Below, piece after piece: positions 1-10,434 of a DNA stretch of 64,000 nucleotides. The notes under the pieces were generated by a model. The model searched no databases and was not told the origin of the DNA. It saw only the letters and a list, made by a program, of their open reading frames with translations. Positions within the stretch are counted from its first letter, which is position 1, and every line of letters begins with the position of its first letter. Both the position numbers and the translations under genes were made by a program. This stretch comes from Agapanthus africanus. Lineage: Eukaryota; Streptophyta; Magnoliopsida; Asparagales; Amaryllidaceae. The stretch covers positions 104,861,241 through 104,925,240 of the forward strand of contig JASDDO010000016.1 of the NCBI GenBank assembly GCA_030015575.1. The letters run 5' to 3'.

Positions 1-169
1 CGAAACATTTTCATGTTTCAGTGCATTGTTAAAAGAAAACTGTTTTCCCGATTAGATACTTACTCCAGGGTATGTATTTACCAGGTTTCATTCTCATATC
101 TGTATGGTTTTACAGATGATGAGTGGGAGTAAGTTATTGGGAATTAGGTGATCATCCTCATTATATTGG

Positions 170-2225
170 AATTCGTTGAAATTGGTGATATTTGAGGAAA
201 TCGCCAGGGTACAGTTTTCAACCTACGACGCACAGGTTTTGAGTTTCTTAACTCAGCGGACTTATACAGAGTATTGTATATTGTCCAGTGTCCATCAGGA
301 CAAAGGGGTAGGTCATCGTACTATGTTCTGCTTACTTATAACTTCTCTAGTATCTAGACAAGTGTTTCGAAGAAATACAAGGTCTAAGTTTTGAGAAGTT
401 GTGGGTATAAGAATAAAGTAGAGAACCAGGTGTCACAAGTATCGGGATTCTTCAAAGAGATCGAAGATGTAGATTCTTGTGATTGGTATTCAGATGATAG
501 TAATGATTTTGAGAAACGTGTTTCTCTTTCAAGTTACTCATAATTGGATGGATTCCTAAGTTGAGTAATGCTGATTAGCCTCTTTCCATCAAGGTGATAT
601 GCACTGGAGACAGCTGCATGATTTGAATCTGGTTCCAATTAAATAAGTGCCAAAGTTTCTATATTGGATATAGAATAGTTCATATCTTAACGATGTTAAG
701 GTATAGGGAGTTGTCCAGCTTATGCTTTAAACCAGACTCTGGATAACTCAGGGCACGTTTCTGTAATGGCTGTTTGGGGGTTGACCCTGGCTATGACGAG
801 GGTTGATATTCTACCATCTGGAAGATCAATAGTGATATTGTTCTTGACTCGCCACAGTTTTAGTAAAATGGATTTTTTCAGAAAACAGTAGTGGGGGTAT
901 GGTAGAACTGGAAGTGATTCCAGAACCGCGAACGATTACGGAAAATTTAATAGGACCTATATATTCAATTAGGTTTGACATTCCATTAGCCACTCCGCAG
1001 ATATGTTAGGTAACCTCAGACACCCGAGAGGTACTCCGGTAGCCTCAAGGAAGGTGACAGGGAGGTTCTTATCTACCTAGACTTGACACTACTGTTGTTC
1101 CAGGCTATGAGACCCGGTAGGAGGGTTGTCGTAGTCAGTGGGAGCAGCGGAAGCATAGTAGGCAAGATGCTTATATCTATTTATAAACTTGAGCAGTTAT
1201 AGCGGAGATAGATCATCTAATTTTGATGTGACAGTCATAGGTTTGACTTCAATCAGGATAGGGGATGGATCTGTTAAGAAGGTAGTAAGGGTGTGATGTC
1301 ATGGTATCTGGATGACATACACAGAGTAGGAAGTAAAATTCCTATACTACGATCGGTTGTACTGTGGTCGTCACACAGTTGTTTCTCCAAGACAGGATAT
1401 GGATATAATATTTGACATTCTGGTTTCTAGATCTATGGTTTTAGATCTGGATTTGGGTAGTTTCCCAATGTGGGTGCTTTGACAGTATTCTAATGGTTTT
1501 TAGAATTGATGACTCCTGGCATGGTGGTGTACCTGCAGGTGATGGAGTCACCCTCTCTAAAGATGTCTTATAGACGAAAGAGGAGAGGGATGGGCATGAT
1601 TGACAGATCACTTGCTTAGGCAACTGAGTCAATCATGAGATGTCAAGTACCACACCAGATGTTGTTTTTGCACTAGATGCAATAAGTTTGTATTAATCTA
1701 ATCATGGAGAAACATAAGGAAGCAGTTTTAGAACATAAGTACATGTTCTACGGATTTGATGACGGCAGCCTCTTTCGGGAGACGGTTATTATTCCAGGCT
1801 TCAAAGGTGACATGGTTGACAGAGCGACTGTCAGAGTTATAGTTTTTCCCTCTGACGAAGAGGGACAGTATTATGGACAGGTGGTCCAAGAGGATACTGT
1901 GGGTGGCATGGTGCCGGATACTGATTAGGTTCAGTGATCGATACAGTCTAAGAAGTTTGGATTTGGAGTTCATTTATGAACTAGGTCCCATCAGATATCC
2001 AGACATATTCTAAGACAGGTATTACTCAATTCGGGAGATGGCTTTATCCGCGAACTTGAGAGTAAGAGAGATATAGAAAGAAACACCTAGGCGGATCCAC
2101 TCACTGAGGCTATTTCTCGAACACAATAGTTTTACAAACGGGCTTTGTGAAACTGATTAGTAGAGGAGTTGGATGTTCGTTTTCACACGGGCTGTGAGTA
2201 GTCGACATCGCAATAATCAGCCTTG
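170..2225 (+). pseudogene. Copia0 pol remnant (integrase, RT, RNase H)
   Basis: No open frame of useful length. Nucleotide similarity to the C element pol is visible piecewise. Integrase end and linker lie near 350-760 (the GTTGTCCAGC stretch near 709). The RT region is near 1129-1400, with the GTGGGAGCAGCGGAA landmark at about 1139 and a remnant of the VDD coding stretch near 1305-1320. The RNase H tail is at about 1970-2130, with the CCCATCAGA and GCGGATCCACTCAC landmarks. Many stops and small indels mean no product is possible. Protease and anything upstream would lie before the window. Confidence 0.7.
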
Positions 2226-2229
2226 AGTG

Positions 2230-2241
2230 CAAATGGGAGAT
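2230..2241 (+). other. Polypurine tract of Copia0
   Basis: CAAATGGGAGAT lies directly before the LTR start TGTTGG. It is one base different from the CAAGTGGGAGAT tract of the other copia copies and would prime plus-strand DNA synthesis. Confidence 0.7.
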
Positions 2242-4345
2242 TGTTGGAGATAGTGCCCTCGGAGTCAATTATTGGATCGCAGGTACGTGATTGCAATGAT
2301 TGTGGAGGATCTATACCGGTAGGACAGTCTTACTCGAGATGATAGTATGCTATCTGGTTTGCCTTTATCAGTCGTGTACATGTTCAGGTGACTGATTACA
2401 TGTTACACTTTGATAGAGCCCTTAGGATCTTGCTTTACCACCAACAGTATGATGGCGATCATATACGTGAGAGTTGGGTGGTTTATACGCATATCCTTAA
2501 TTGTGGTCCCTAGTCGTGGGAGTTTCGAGACAGGGCATCGATACTCCGGAGTAGATTAGTGTATACAGTCGAGACCCCGACGAGGGGCGGTGGCCGGTCT
2601 CACAAGCCACTGGTGTCAGTTGGATCACCTAAGATGTATACAGGTGCTCATTGGGTTATGAGTACACCGGACAGGACTCGCCGGGAATCTGCTAGTTGGT
2701 ATTATACATATCGTCAGATAGCAGTTCCCTGGTGACATGTGTACAGGTTAGTTCCTCGACCTGAGGTCGTCATTTGTCTCGTGTGAGTTCCCACTTTGCT
2801 TTGATTTCTACCCTACCACGGCTCAAAGGAGTCGTGCAAACAGGTAGTTTTTGGGTACAGTCCCGAGCCATATGGAGGCACGTGAGAGGATCAGCAGGGG
2901 ATTCGTCTCTCCCGGTATTGGGGGCGAGATCGTGTTGTGTCTAGGAGAGCCATTACACAAAGCCCACGGCCGTGGCAGGAGATTTACTGGTAGGTACTCC
3001 AGTAGTATCTCAGGGTGTTATTGGGCTACACTCCGACACGACTTATACTGCCATTGGGGGTCTGACGTTACTAGCCCCCTAGGCAGATATGCGATACACA
3101 TTGACGAACGGACCGGACTGTATATACATTGTCACTGTTAGGCTCAGTAGGGTTTCCGGATGAGTTCGCTCATCGGCCTCCCCTGAGGTCAGTCCATGGG
3201 CAGCTGTTACGCATAGCTAGTGCCACTGACGGTTTGTGGTTAAACCCACTACCAGGGTACTGACGAGTCATTAGAGTCCCCCACAGACAGTTTCCCAAGT
3301 TCGGCGAAACGTTATAGAGGCCGTATGGTTTTATGGCAGGGTTCGGAAAATGCACGTGCGTTTACGCACGTGTTATTTTTCGGGCAGATGATACTGGTCG
3401 GCTTTGGTTTAAGCCGGATCCGAGTATTATATTGAGTAGATATAATATCTTTATCTCAGTTGCATTTGTATTCGGTCGTAATACAAATGCGGGTATATTT
3501 ATACAGTTACAGGGTTATCCTGAAAGTCGTTTCAGGATCACTTTTGGAAGTTGCCAGTTTCCAGTTTTCTATCAGCCGTCTTTTAACATTCGGTTAAAGA
3601 CGGATTTATCTTTTCTTGGATAAGGTTGAGTCGTGATTCTAGAAGGTTCTAGAAAGGGTGACTTGGCATGGTGAGTCATTAGTGCATTAATGGAGCCATT
3701 AATGCAATGGTGACTAGGTTAATGAATCACTATTTGCATTAGTGAGGTTTTGTTTGCATGAAGGATATTTGTGGTTGATCTTTTCTCTTGTGGTCACTCT
3801 CCCCTCTCCTACACTCACCTCCCTCCATCTATTATGGCCGGCACCTCCCCTCTCTCTCTCTCTCTCTCACATGATGTTTTTCATTTGGAAAAGAGATTAT
3901 GATAGATTTTGGGGTGTATGGAATTTCACAGCTCATTTCATTCCATCACCCGATTCGAGTGGCAACTTCATTAACCGATGGCCCACGGATTTGGACGAAG
4001 TGAGACAAAGTCATCTACTCATTCTCTACATCATTCTTGGTCGTCTCTTTTAGCAAACTTGACGACCGAGTTGCTTCAAGTCAGAGGCGGGAGCCCGTTT
4101 AAAGAATCAGTGACGTGGTGCCACCTGGACGAGCAGATCGGAGATCGACGAGATCGGAGCAGCCGCAACGGAGCGTGGGATGATGGTTAAAGAACGAAGG
4201 ACTCGGATCGTTCGGTATAACCTTTCTACACTCTTTACAGTTTGTTAGTTTAGCAATAATGGCAGATCCGGGTGTACACGATAGCGCCAGTTAAAAGTTT
4301 TTGTTCCGCATTTGGCGTCTGTAGACGGCCGGGGCGCTACCGTAG
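2242..4345 (+). repeat. 3' LTR of Copia0
   Basis: About 2.1 kb, aligning in order with the 2.2-kb LTRs of A1 and C. Shared landmarks include the GATAGTATGCTATCTGG stretch near 2341, CGAGACAGGGCATCGATAC near 2526, GGTACAGTCCCGA near 2855 and GATTCGTCTCTCCCGGTAT near 2900. Sequence divergence is high, yet the hairpin array at 3353-3603 remains perfect. Short open frames in it (for example 3333-3623) look like chance. Confidence 0.75.
3353..3603 (+). other. Hairpin array in Copia0 LTR
   Basis: Six consecutive stem-loops. (1) CACGTGCGT 3353-3361 with ACGCACGTG 3364-3372. (2) CGGCTT 3399-3404 with AAGCCG 3411-3416. (3) GTATTATAT 3424-3432 with ATATAATAT 3440-3448 (one G.T pair). (4) GCATTTGTATT 3462-3472 with AATACAAATGC 3480-3490. 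(5) ATCCTGAAA 3517-3525 with TTTCAGGAT 3530-3538. (6) CCGTCTTTTAAC 3576-3587 with GTTAAAGACGG 3593-3603 (one bulge). The order matches the array in A1 and C LTRs, but the stem sequences are different. Confidence 0.75.
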
Positions 4346-4750
4346 ACTTACAAACTAGGTTTAAGTGGCCCTAATAACACTTAACTAGGCCAGGCTAACC
4401 ATCGAAAACATCTCTTAGCCAAAACTCCCCACAATTCACCATATTAAGCACAAAACTCACTTTTATCACTCACCGATGTAAATTCTACACATAACTTAGC
4501 AAAAAGGGAATTGAGTTTAAGAATTATACCCTAATAGACCCTAGGAAGCATGAGAAGGAGGAGAGGAAGAAGATGTGGTGTTGTTGCTGCTGCTGGAGCT
4601 GCTACTGCTTCTGTTGCTGCTGCTGCTTCATGCTGATGCTGTTGTTGCTGCTTGCTGCTGCTTCTTCTGCTGTTGTTTCTTCTTCTGCTGTTGCTGCTGC
4701 AGCTGCTTGTAGTTGTGTGTGTGTGTGAGTGAGAGAGTGAGAGAAGTGAG
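4346..4750 (-). repeat. G2 gypsy LTR, distal segment
   Basis: The reverse complement aligns with positions about 17600-17970 of solo LTR G3, including the trinucleotide tract and the GTGTTATTAGGGCCACTT stretch (GTGTTGTTAGGGTCACTT in G3). It is the continuation of 29294-29719, separated by the A2 insertion. The final GTGAG (4746-4750) is the A2 target duplication. The rest of this LTR is not in the window and would lie left of Copia0 if Copia0 inserted into it. Confidence 0.75.
4560..4735. repeat. Trinucleotide-rich tract (CTG/CTT type) with GT/GA run
   Basis: Runs of GCTGCTGCTG, TGTTGTTGC and CTTCTTCTGCTG followed by GTGTGTGTGTGAGTGAGAGAG. The open frame on the minus strand (serine/glutamine/alanine rich) follows from the repeat and is not a gene. 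The same tract occurs in the same LTR position in G3 at 17600-17760. Confidence 0.85.
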
Positions 4751-4999
4751 TGTAGGGTTCCTAGGCACACTCAAGAGGTTCCACAAGGCATCTACCATGC
4801 CAAAATCAAAGTTTCTACGTGCCGAGAAACCCTAATGCGATCGTTAACTAGAGGATAGGCGAAACTACAAGCAAGTTAACAACTTAACTACTAAGTGAAT
4901 GGAAATACAACCTTTGTAGATCCGGTCCACCACTTCTCTAGCTCCGTGTTGACATCCCTCCGCTGCGATCATCGGAATCCTGGACACTAGCGTCGGTTT
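4751..4999 (-). repeat. A2 left LTR, piece 1 (R/U5 end)
   Basis: Reverse complement of the LTR 3' end, matching 27075-27330 almost base for base. It is cut at 4999, where A1 begins. GGTTT at 4995-4999 is repeated after A1 at 15433-15437. In minus orientation this copy is the 3' LTR. Confidence 0.92.
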
Positions 5000-7195
5000 T
5001 GTTAGTTATATGTATGCCCTAGAGGCCATTATTGTACATAAAATGTATATTTTAGTGGATGCTGGGACATATATAGGGAGGACTTTCTTGCTCGACATAA
5101 TAGTATGATATCTGGTTACTCTTTACCTTAACGTGTATACTGATTGTCTCTCTGTTACATGTTGGTAAAGCCCTTAGGATGTGTACTTGACTACCTGGAC
5201 TATGATGCGGATCATACTAGTGGGGACATGGTAGTCCATAAGTACATCCTTCAAGGTCCCTAGCCGTGGGTGTATCGAGATGGGGCATCGATATACCAGA
5301 GTAGACTAGCGTATACCTTCTCGACCCATACAGATGGGCGATGGATGATCCCATATCCATTGGTGTTTGACATCAGAGATGATATACGGGTGCTCAGTAG
5401 AGACTGAGTACACTGGACGGACTCGCCGAGAACTCCCAGATGGTATTATACCTTACGTCAGATGGCAGTTCTCTGGTGACACTGGTACAGGTTAGTCTGT
5501 AGACCCGAGATCGTCATAGAGTCTTGTGTGATTCCCACTGTGCTTTGATTTCCACCTTACCACGTCCAAGAGGGCGTGCAAAACGGTGGTTTTTGGGTAC
5601 AGTCCCGAATCACATGGAGACAATGAGCGATAGGAGGTGATTCGTCTCTCCCGGTATAGGGAGTTGATGTTGCACTGTGTTCGATTGGCTATAACCGGAA
5701 ATCCCTGGCCAGGGTTGCTGAGATTTACTGGTAAGTGTTACCAGTAATATCTCGAACTGTTATAGACCTCATATTGACACGACTTATCGAGCTACTGGGG
5801 TCTGACGTTTACCACCCCTAGGCGAGATTTGCGACATATCAGACGAACAGACCGGACTGTATGGTAAGTGTTACTGGTTGGATTCACAGGAGTGTGAGCG
5901 GTCTTGCTCGTCGATCTTCTAATCGCTCAATACCCGGGTGGCCGTTACGTTTAGCAGACCGCTTGCGGCTTGTGGGTGCTTGATATGATCAGCACCTGCT
6001 CCCGGCGTATTGACGAGTCTTTAGAGTCCTACACAGAGGTTTCCTGGCTCAAGCGAAACGAAATAGGAGCGCATATGAGATATGTGCGGGACCGAGAATG
6101 ATGCGTGTATGTGATACCGTATTTTATTCTCGCGATGAATGTATCGATTGGTTGTATGCGATATAACCTAGTTATCGAATCGTGGATTGATTGGATAAGT
6201 CGATACATTGGATATTAGTCGGTCATATGCGATGTGACCGGATCGTTAAATCAAGTGTTGATTTAATGATTTAATGTATAATTATATATTTGATATATTA
6301 CTTTACATTAACTAGTAATTGTTCACTTAAGATGGATTTTCTCACTTGATGTGCACATTGTATATATGATATAGTTTTGTGCACTAGTTTGTATCATGTT
6401 TGATGATACTTGCAAACTTGGGTGTGTATGATTAAACCATGGTTATGTTAATGGTTAGGGTTTTGATTTACTTATTTATTTATTCTCTTAATTCATTTTT
6501 GGCAAAAAGAGAAATGGTGGCTTGCTTTGTTTTATTGTTGAAGCTTCATAAAGCTTTGAAAAAGTCTACCATTTTTGTTTCATGCTAAACCTAACCATTC
6601 ACCTAACCTTAGTTTATTCTCTACACTTAACCATGGTTGCTAATATGGTAAGAATGACTTATTTTATATTTTCCAATAATCTTATCATATTCTTTTTCTT
6701 CTTCTTCTTCTTCAAGAAGAAAGAAGTTTGCTAGCTTCAATGGTGACTTGAGAAAAAGAGTGAGAAATCCAATTCTAAAGTGAACCCACTTCCTATTTCT
6801 TCATCCTCTACCACTTGCCATGTAGTATAGGGTGTTTTCTTCACAAGTTTCATGACTTGGTGAAGTGGGAGCTTGATCTTGTGTTGCCTCGACGTAGATC
6901 ATCTTCGGCATCGAAGTCGACGACCTAGCCCGATCATTTCTTCGATGAAACCACCGCGAGAGTCCAGGATCCGACGGGTACAGCGAAGGGACTTCATCAC
7001 GGAGCTATGGAGGTGGAAGACCGGATCTACAAAGTTTGTATTTCCGTTCACTTATTAGTTAAGTTGTTAACTAGTTGCATGTTTCGCCTAATCTCTAGTC
7101 AACGATCGCATTAGGGTTTCTCGGCACCGGAAATTTTTGAATTTGGCATGGTTGATGCCTTGTGAGAACTCATTAGTGTGCCTAGGAACCCTACA
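5000..7195 (+). repeat. A1 5' LTR (2196 bp)
   Basis: Starts TGTTAGTTATATG and ends AACCCTACA. It contains TATGCCCTAGAGGCC near the start, a motif I recall from BARE-1/Angela LTRs. It would carry promoter and polyadenylation signals; I cannot place the transcription start. The hairpin array is at about 6070-6271, with some stems damaged relative to the 3' LTR. Confidence 0.93.
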
Positions 7196-7196
7196 G

Positions 7197-7208
7197 TGGT
7201 ATCAGAGC
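7197..7208 (+). other. Primer binding site (initiator Met tRNA) of A1
   Basis: TGGTATCAGAGC, one base after the LTR end. It is complementary to the 3' end of plant initiator methionine tRNA, the usual primer for copia and many gypsy elements. The same site occurs in A2, A3, C and B. Confidence 0.95.
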
Positions 7209-9273
7209 CTAGCTAGAGCCTTAGGCGAAGTGTAGACGATGTTAGAAATCCGAACGAACCCCGAAACCCTAATCCGACCCCTTCTCTGTACATTTTTCAA
7301 AATGGTGCAGTTTTCCAAATTAAAAATATGCAGAAAAATAAGCAGGGTTTTTTATGAATTACTGTGCAAAACGGAGTCCTAACTCCGTCAAACTGCCGTG
7401 GAACCGCGGCCTTACCCCATGTGGCGCGGCGGTTCCTTGGCCATACTGTTGATTCTTTGACCCCACTTTGCAGAGTAATGTTTATAATTGACTCCTGTGT
7501 TTTCTGGGTAATTTTAATGTATACTCAACAGTTGAGTTTTCTGGGTTGTATTGGGGACTTCGTGTTTCGATCGGGAAGTTTAACTTCGTCTGTGTTTTTC
7601 CGGATAAATTTAGAAAATCTTGAAAAATTCGACCGGATATAAATACCCATTTTTTCCCCTGTCGGGAAATTTCCAAGTGTTGGATCTTTCCGTAGTTTAA
7701 AGTCGTTCTAAGTAGTGTAAGTAACGCGATGGACCCTCTAGAAGACAACAAACCTTAACTCGATTATGTGACCGTCTTGAACTGCCCTTTGAACCTTAGG
7801 GTTTGGGGGAGTACGGCGTGCCACATGTGAGGCGTTGGCTTGACCCTTCTACGGCTGGACCGTCGCTACTGTGGCATGAAGTGGATGTTTTTAGACTTAT
7901 TTCATGTGTTGAGCTGTTTCGGGAAAACTTGGGTGTTTGACTGTTCGATCGGAAAGTTTAACATTTTCTATTTATCTGGAATGTGATACAATAATTGGAA
8001 TTCACAAGTAGTTATGAGATAACTGAATGGATGTTATAAACATAGCACTTTAGTCTCACTTGATCGGTTGCCACGGAATTTTGATGCGATCAAAAGTCCG
8101 TCGCAATCTCGTAGCGTACACGGATACTCGCCGGTAAAACTTAATAGATAGCCACGCCCCATAGCCCCGACCAAGTGACTGTAGGAGAACCCCGTCGCCG
8201 AAAGCATCCGTTCGGGTGCTCGCGGTAGCGGTGTTCCGCCTTGGTGCACTTCGTCGACGGTATCGGGGGTGCGGCCGCCTACTAAAGTTTGCGACGAGCA
8301 TTCGATCAGGATGTCGGGAATCTTGTTGAATTGCCCGACTTGATATTGAAAAGTGTTTTCGATAATGAGACTAAAATGCGGGGTTTATAATTGTTAGGCA
8401 TGTGATGTCTAAGGAATTCATTGGTTTAGGCATGCGATGTCTAAGGTGGTTGCGGATTCCAACTGTTGTAGTTTTACACTTTCTTTTCTGTGACCGTAAG
8501 TGTAATATGTGATATCGCCGGTTTCGTTGCTATATGTCAACGACAATTGGGATGCGCATATTTACTTACGTTGATGACATGTGATGTTATGTGTTGCTGG
8601 ATATGTTATATTGGATTATCGTGTTTGAATAGCCGGGGGTTTTTATGTGAGATGGGTGTTTTTTATTTTCATTCTTGTAAAAACTTGTATGTAATATTTT
8701 TTTATTGGGGCACTTCCAGGTTGCGGAAGTTGTCACCGTTTGTATATTATTTTCTTTTCCACACTAGGATAGACCCAAGGAGGAGGGCACAAGTAACCGG
8801 GTTCTGGAGTCCAGTGGGAGACCAACTCGAGGAGTCGAGTCCGGGTCTCCTAACTCTAGAATTGGTAGGGTTGCTTGCCGCTCTCATAGGGGTCTAGGGG
8901 TGTGGGTTTGGCTATACATCGCGACCGTGGAATCCGTGTTTTGTACTGGCTCGTATTGAAAACACGGACGTCCTAGTATATCCAATATTTCATATGTTTC
9001 TTCTGCTGCGTTATCTATGATGTGATCATATGATATGTTCAGATGGATACTGTATATAGTATATATGATATATTATATAGATGTTACTTATGTTTTACAC
9101 CCGCGCTAGCCCTGCCGTGCTCTGCTGTGCTCTGCCGTTAGTTACCTAACCTAACGGTGCACGAGGGGACGTCGAGGCGAATGCGGATGGCATAAGTGTA
9201 CGTCGTATTTATGTGTGATGTTTAGGTGACTTAAATGATGGGACTTCATTAATGTGATTAATGAAAGAAAAGA

Positions 9274-9424
9274 AACCTAAGATGTTGTGGAATCGAATTT
9301 CTAAATAAAACAGGTAGCTACAGTTCTTGCTTTGCATCGCGGTGTTCTACAACCTAAGATGTTGTGGAATCGAATTTCTAAATAAAACAGGTAGCTACAG
9401 TTCTTGCTTTGCATCGCGGTGTTC
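9274..9424 (+). repeat. 77-bp tandem duplication in A1 leader
   Basis: The segment starting AACCTAAGATGTTGTGG at 9274 is repeated from 9351, nearly identical over 74 bp. A2 and A3 have a single copy, so the duplication arose in A1 or its immediate source. Confidence 0.9.
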
Positions 9425-9784
9425 CTTGTAGAACATCCTGCACCTTATTCGATAAGGAAAGGACCGAGATCCCTTCACCGGGAGTGACTCCTTTAGCAAT
9501 AACTGGCAGATGCTACAACTCTCGGTTTGTTTTTTGATTGCTTTTATAGTTTCTGCTTTGCACAGTGATATATATGATATATCCCGCACCTCATTCGACG
9601 AGGAAAGGGCTAACGATCCCTTCACCGGGAGTGACCCCTTCAGCAAAACTAGAAAAGCCTCAAAAACACTCCATTTTAAAATCATTTGATTCTACAACGA
9701 TATCAAGTTCATTACGCAATAGGTTTTCAGAAAAACCTGTCATAGCCCTCCGTCATTTCAGATAAGTAGTAGTTAGTATTCGTG

Positions 9785-9993
9785 CTACGTTTGTTGGCCT
9801 GCGTCAAGGCGTAGTGTGCGGTAGCTAACTAGTATTTATCTGCTTATGCATATGATGCATATTGGATTAGGGTAGTCGTTCGACTTTGTTGGCCTGCGTC
9901 AAGGGTCGTGCGGGTGGGTTTAATTCAATCAGGAAATGACGGGTTGAACTTGACTAGCGCACTATGATTTGTTGGCCTGCGTCAAGGTCATAG
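9785..9993 (+). other. Three stem-loops with common loop motif (A1 leader)
   Basis: TTTGTTGGCCTGCGTCAAGG occurs at 9790-9809, 9885-9904 and 9968-9987. Each is flanked by a different inverted repeat: CTACG/CGTAG (9785-9789, 9810-9814), CGAC/GTCG (9881-9884, 9905-9908) and CTATGA/TCATAG (9962-9967, 9988-9993). Inside the motif TTGGC can pair with GTCAA (one G.U). Corresponding triplets: A2 24362-24567, A3 57526-57734, C 34627-34837. Stem changes between copies are often compensatory. Role unknown; a leader RNA signal is the likeliest reading. Confidence 0.75.
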
Positions 9994-10017
9994 GACGCTA
10001 GGGGCAAAATTATCGGG

Positions 10018-10222
10018 AATTTCAAGTGTTGAAATTTGCAATGAGATTGCATACCTTCTATGAGATAGTTGGATCCCGATACCCGCTGCGAGTAATTGTT
10101 ACTCCTGGGAGAGTTTTACACATTACAATTAGCCGATCAAGTAGGTGTCTAGAAAGGTGTCAACGGGGTTACGCCTCTGGGAAAACGAGGTTTTCTTTAA
10201 TTAGGTCCGTGCGAAAGCACGG
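10018..10222 (+). other. Run of perfect hairpins ending in a GAAA tetraloop (A1 leader)
   Basis: AATTTCA-AGTGT-TGAAATT (10018-10036), GCAAT-GAG-ATTGC (10038-10050), GAGTAA-TTG-TTACTC (10090-10104) and CCGTGC-GAAA-GCACGG (10207-10222). The same hairpins occur in A2, A3 and C. A3 keeps the GAGTAA/TTACTC stem with a GAG loop. The GNRA-type loop points to RNA rather than DNA function. Confidence 0.7.
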
Positions 10223-10434
10223 GGAACCTCCCTCAAAGTACCGACACTGGCCTGGCTGAAAGATTGGCGAACTTATAGCGTGTAATTAATCCCGGCTAGT
10301 CTTTCCTTTTAGGGTTTGAAGGAAGATTCGATAAAAACAGTGGGAGCCATCCTGATTAGATAAAATAATAACCAATCTGATCTTGCAAGAGCGCACGCAG
10401 AGTGTTTTCTTCTCTCTCTCTCCTGGTAGCGACC

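Larger units (their letters stand above)
1..4345 (+). mobile_element. Copia0: old Ty1/copia element, 5' end outside window
   Basis: Decayed internal region (1 to about 2229), polypurine tract (2230-2241) and 3' LTR (2242 to about 4345). Order and wording match the better preserved copia at 30361-40751, but at lower identity than the other copies here. The right edge is set by loss of LTR similarity and the start of gypsy LTR similarity near 4346. The end (CCGTAGA rather than CCTACA) is degenerate, so the edge is good to about 10 bp. The 5' LTR and target duplication lie outside the window. Assignment to copia is firm; lineage is inferred. Confidence 0.8.
7209..10434 (+). other. A1 leader, 3.2 kb, non-coding, occupies the gag position
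   Basis: No gag domain, CCHC zinc knuckle or long frame can be seen between the primer site and the protease region. The leader is shared in order with A2, A3 and C, so it is an inherited part of the family. It contains a GC-rich stretch (CCGCGG, 7390-7430), a conserved block at 8790-8960, a 77-bp tandem duplication (9274-9424), two imperfect copies of a block with CCCTTCACCGGGAGTGAC (near 9470 and 9620), three stem-loops with a common loop (9785-9993), and further hairpins to 10222. Frames at 8490-8897 and 9565-9765 are not kept intact between copies. Confidence 0.7.

Noticed and set aside
6873..7058. 61-62 codon ORFs near the LTR 3' end in A1 (also 15110-15295), A3 (52243-52428) and C (32228-32416, 40429-40617) as a conserved small protein
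   Set aside because: Length is similar, but A1 shifts frame relative to A3 and C midway, A2 and the A3 right LTR lack the ORF, and the nucleotide similarity is fully explained by LTR homology.
7197..7208. tRNA gene fragments suggested by TGGTATCAGAGC
   Set aside because: Twelve bases next to an LTR in five elements is the primer binding site; no tRNA arms surround it.
8490..8897. 135-codon ORF in the A1 leader (related frames 33618-33926 and 25367-25561) as a captured host gene
   Set aside because: Start and stop positions differ in each copy, A3 lacks the frame, and there is no domain; conservation is at nucleotide level across the whole leader.
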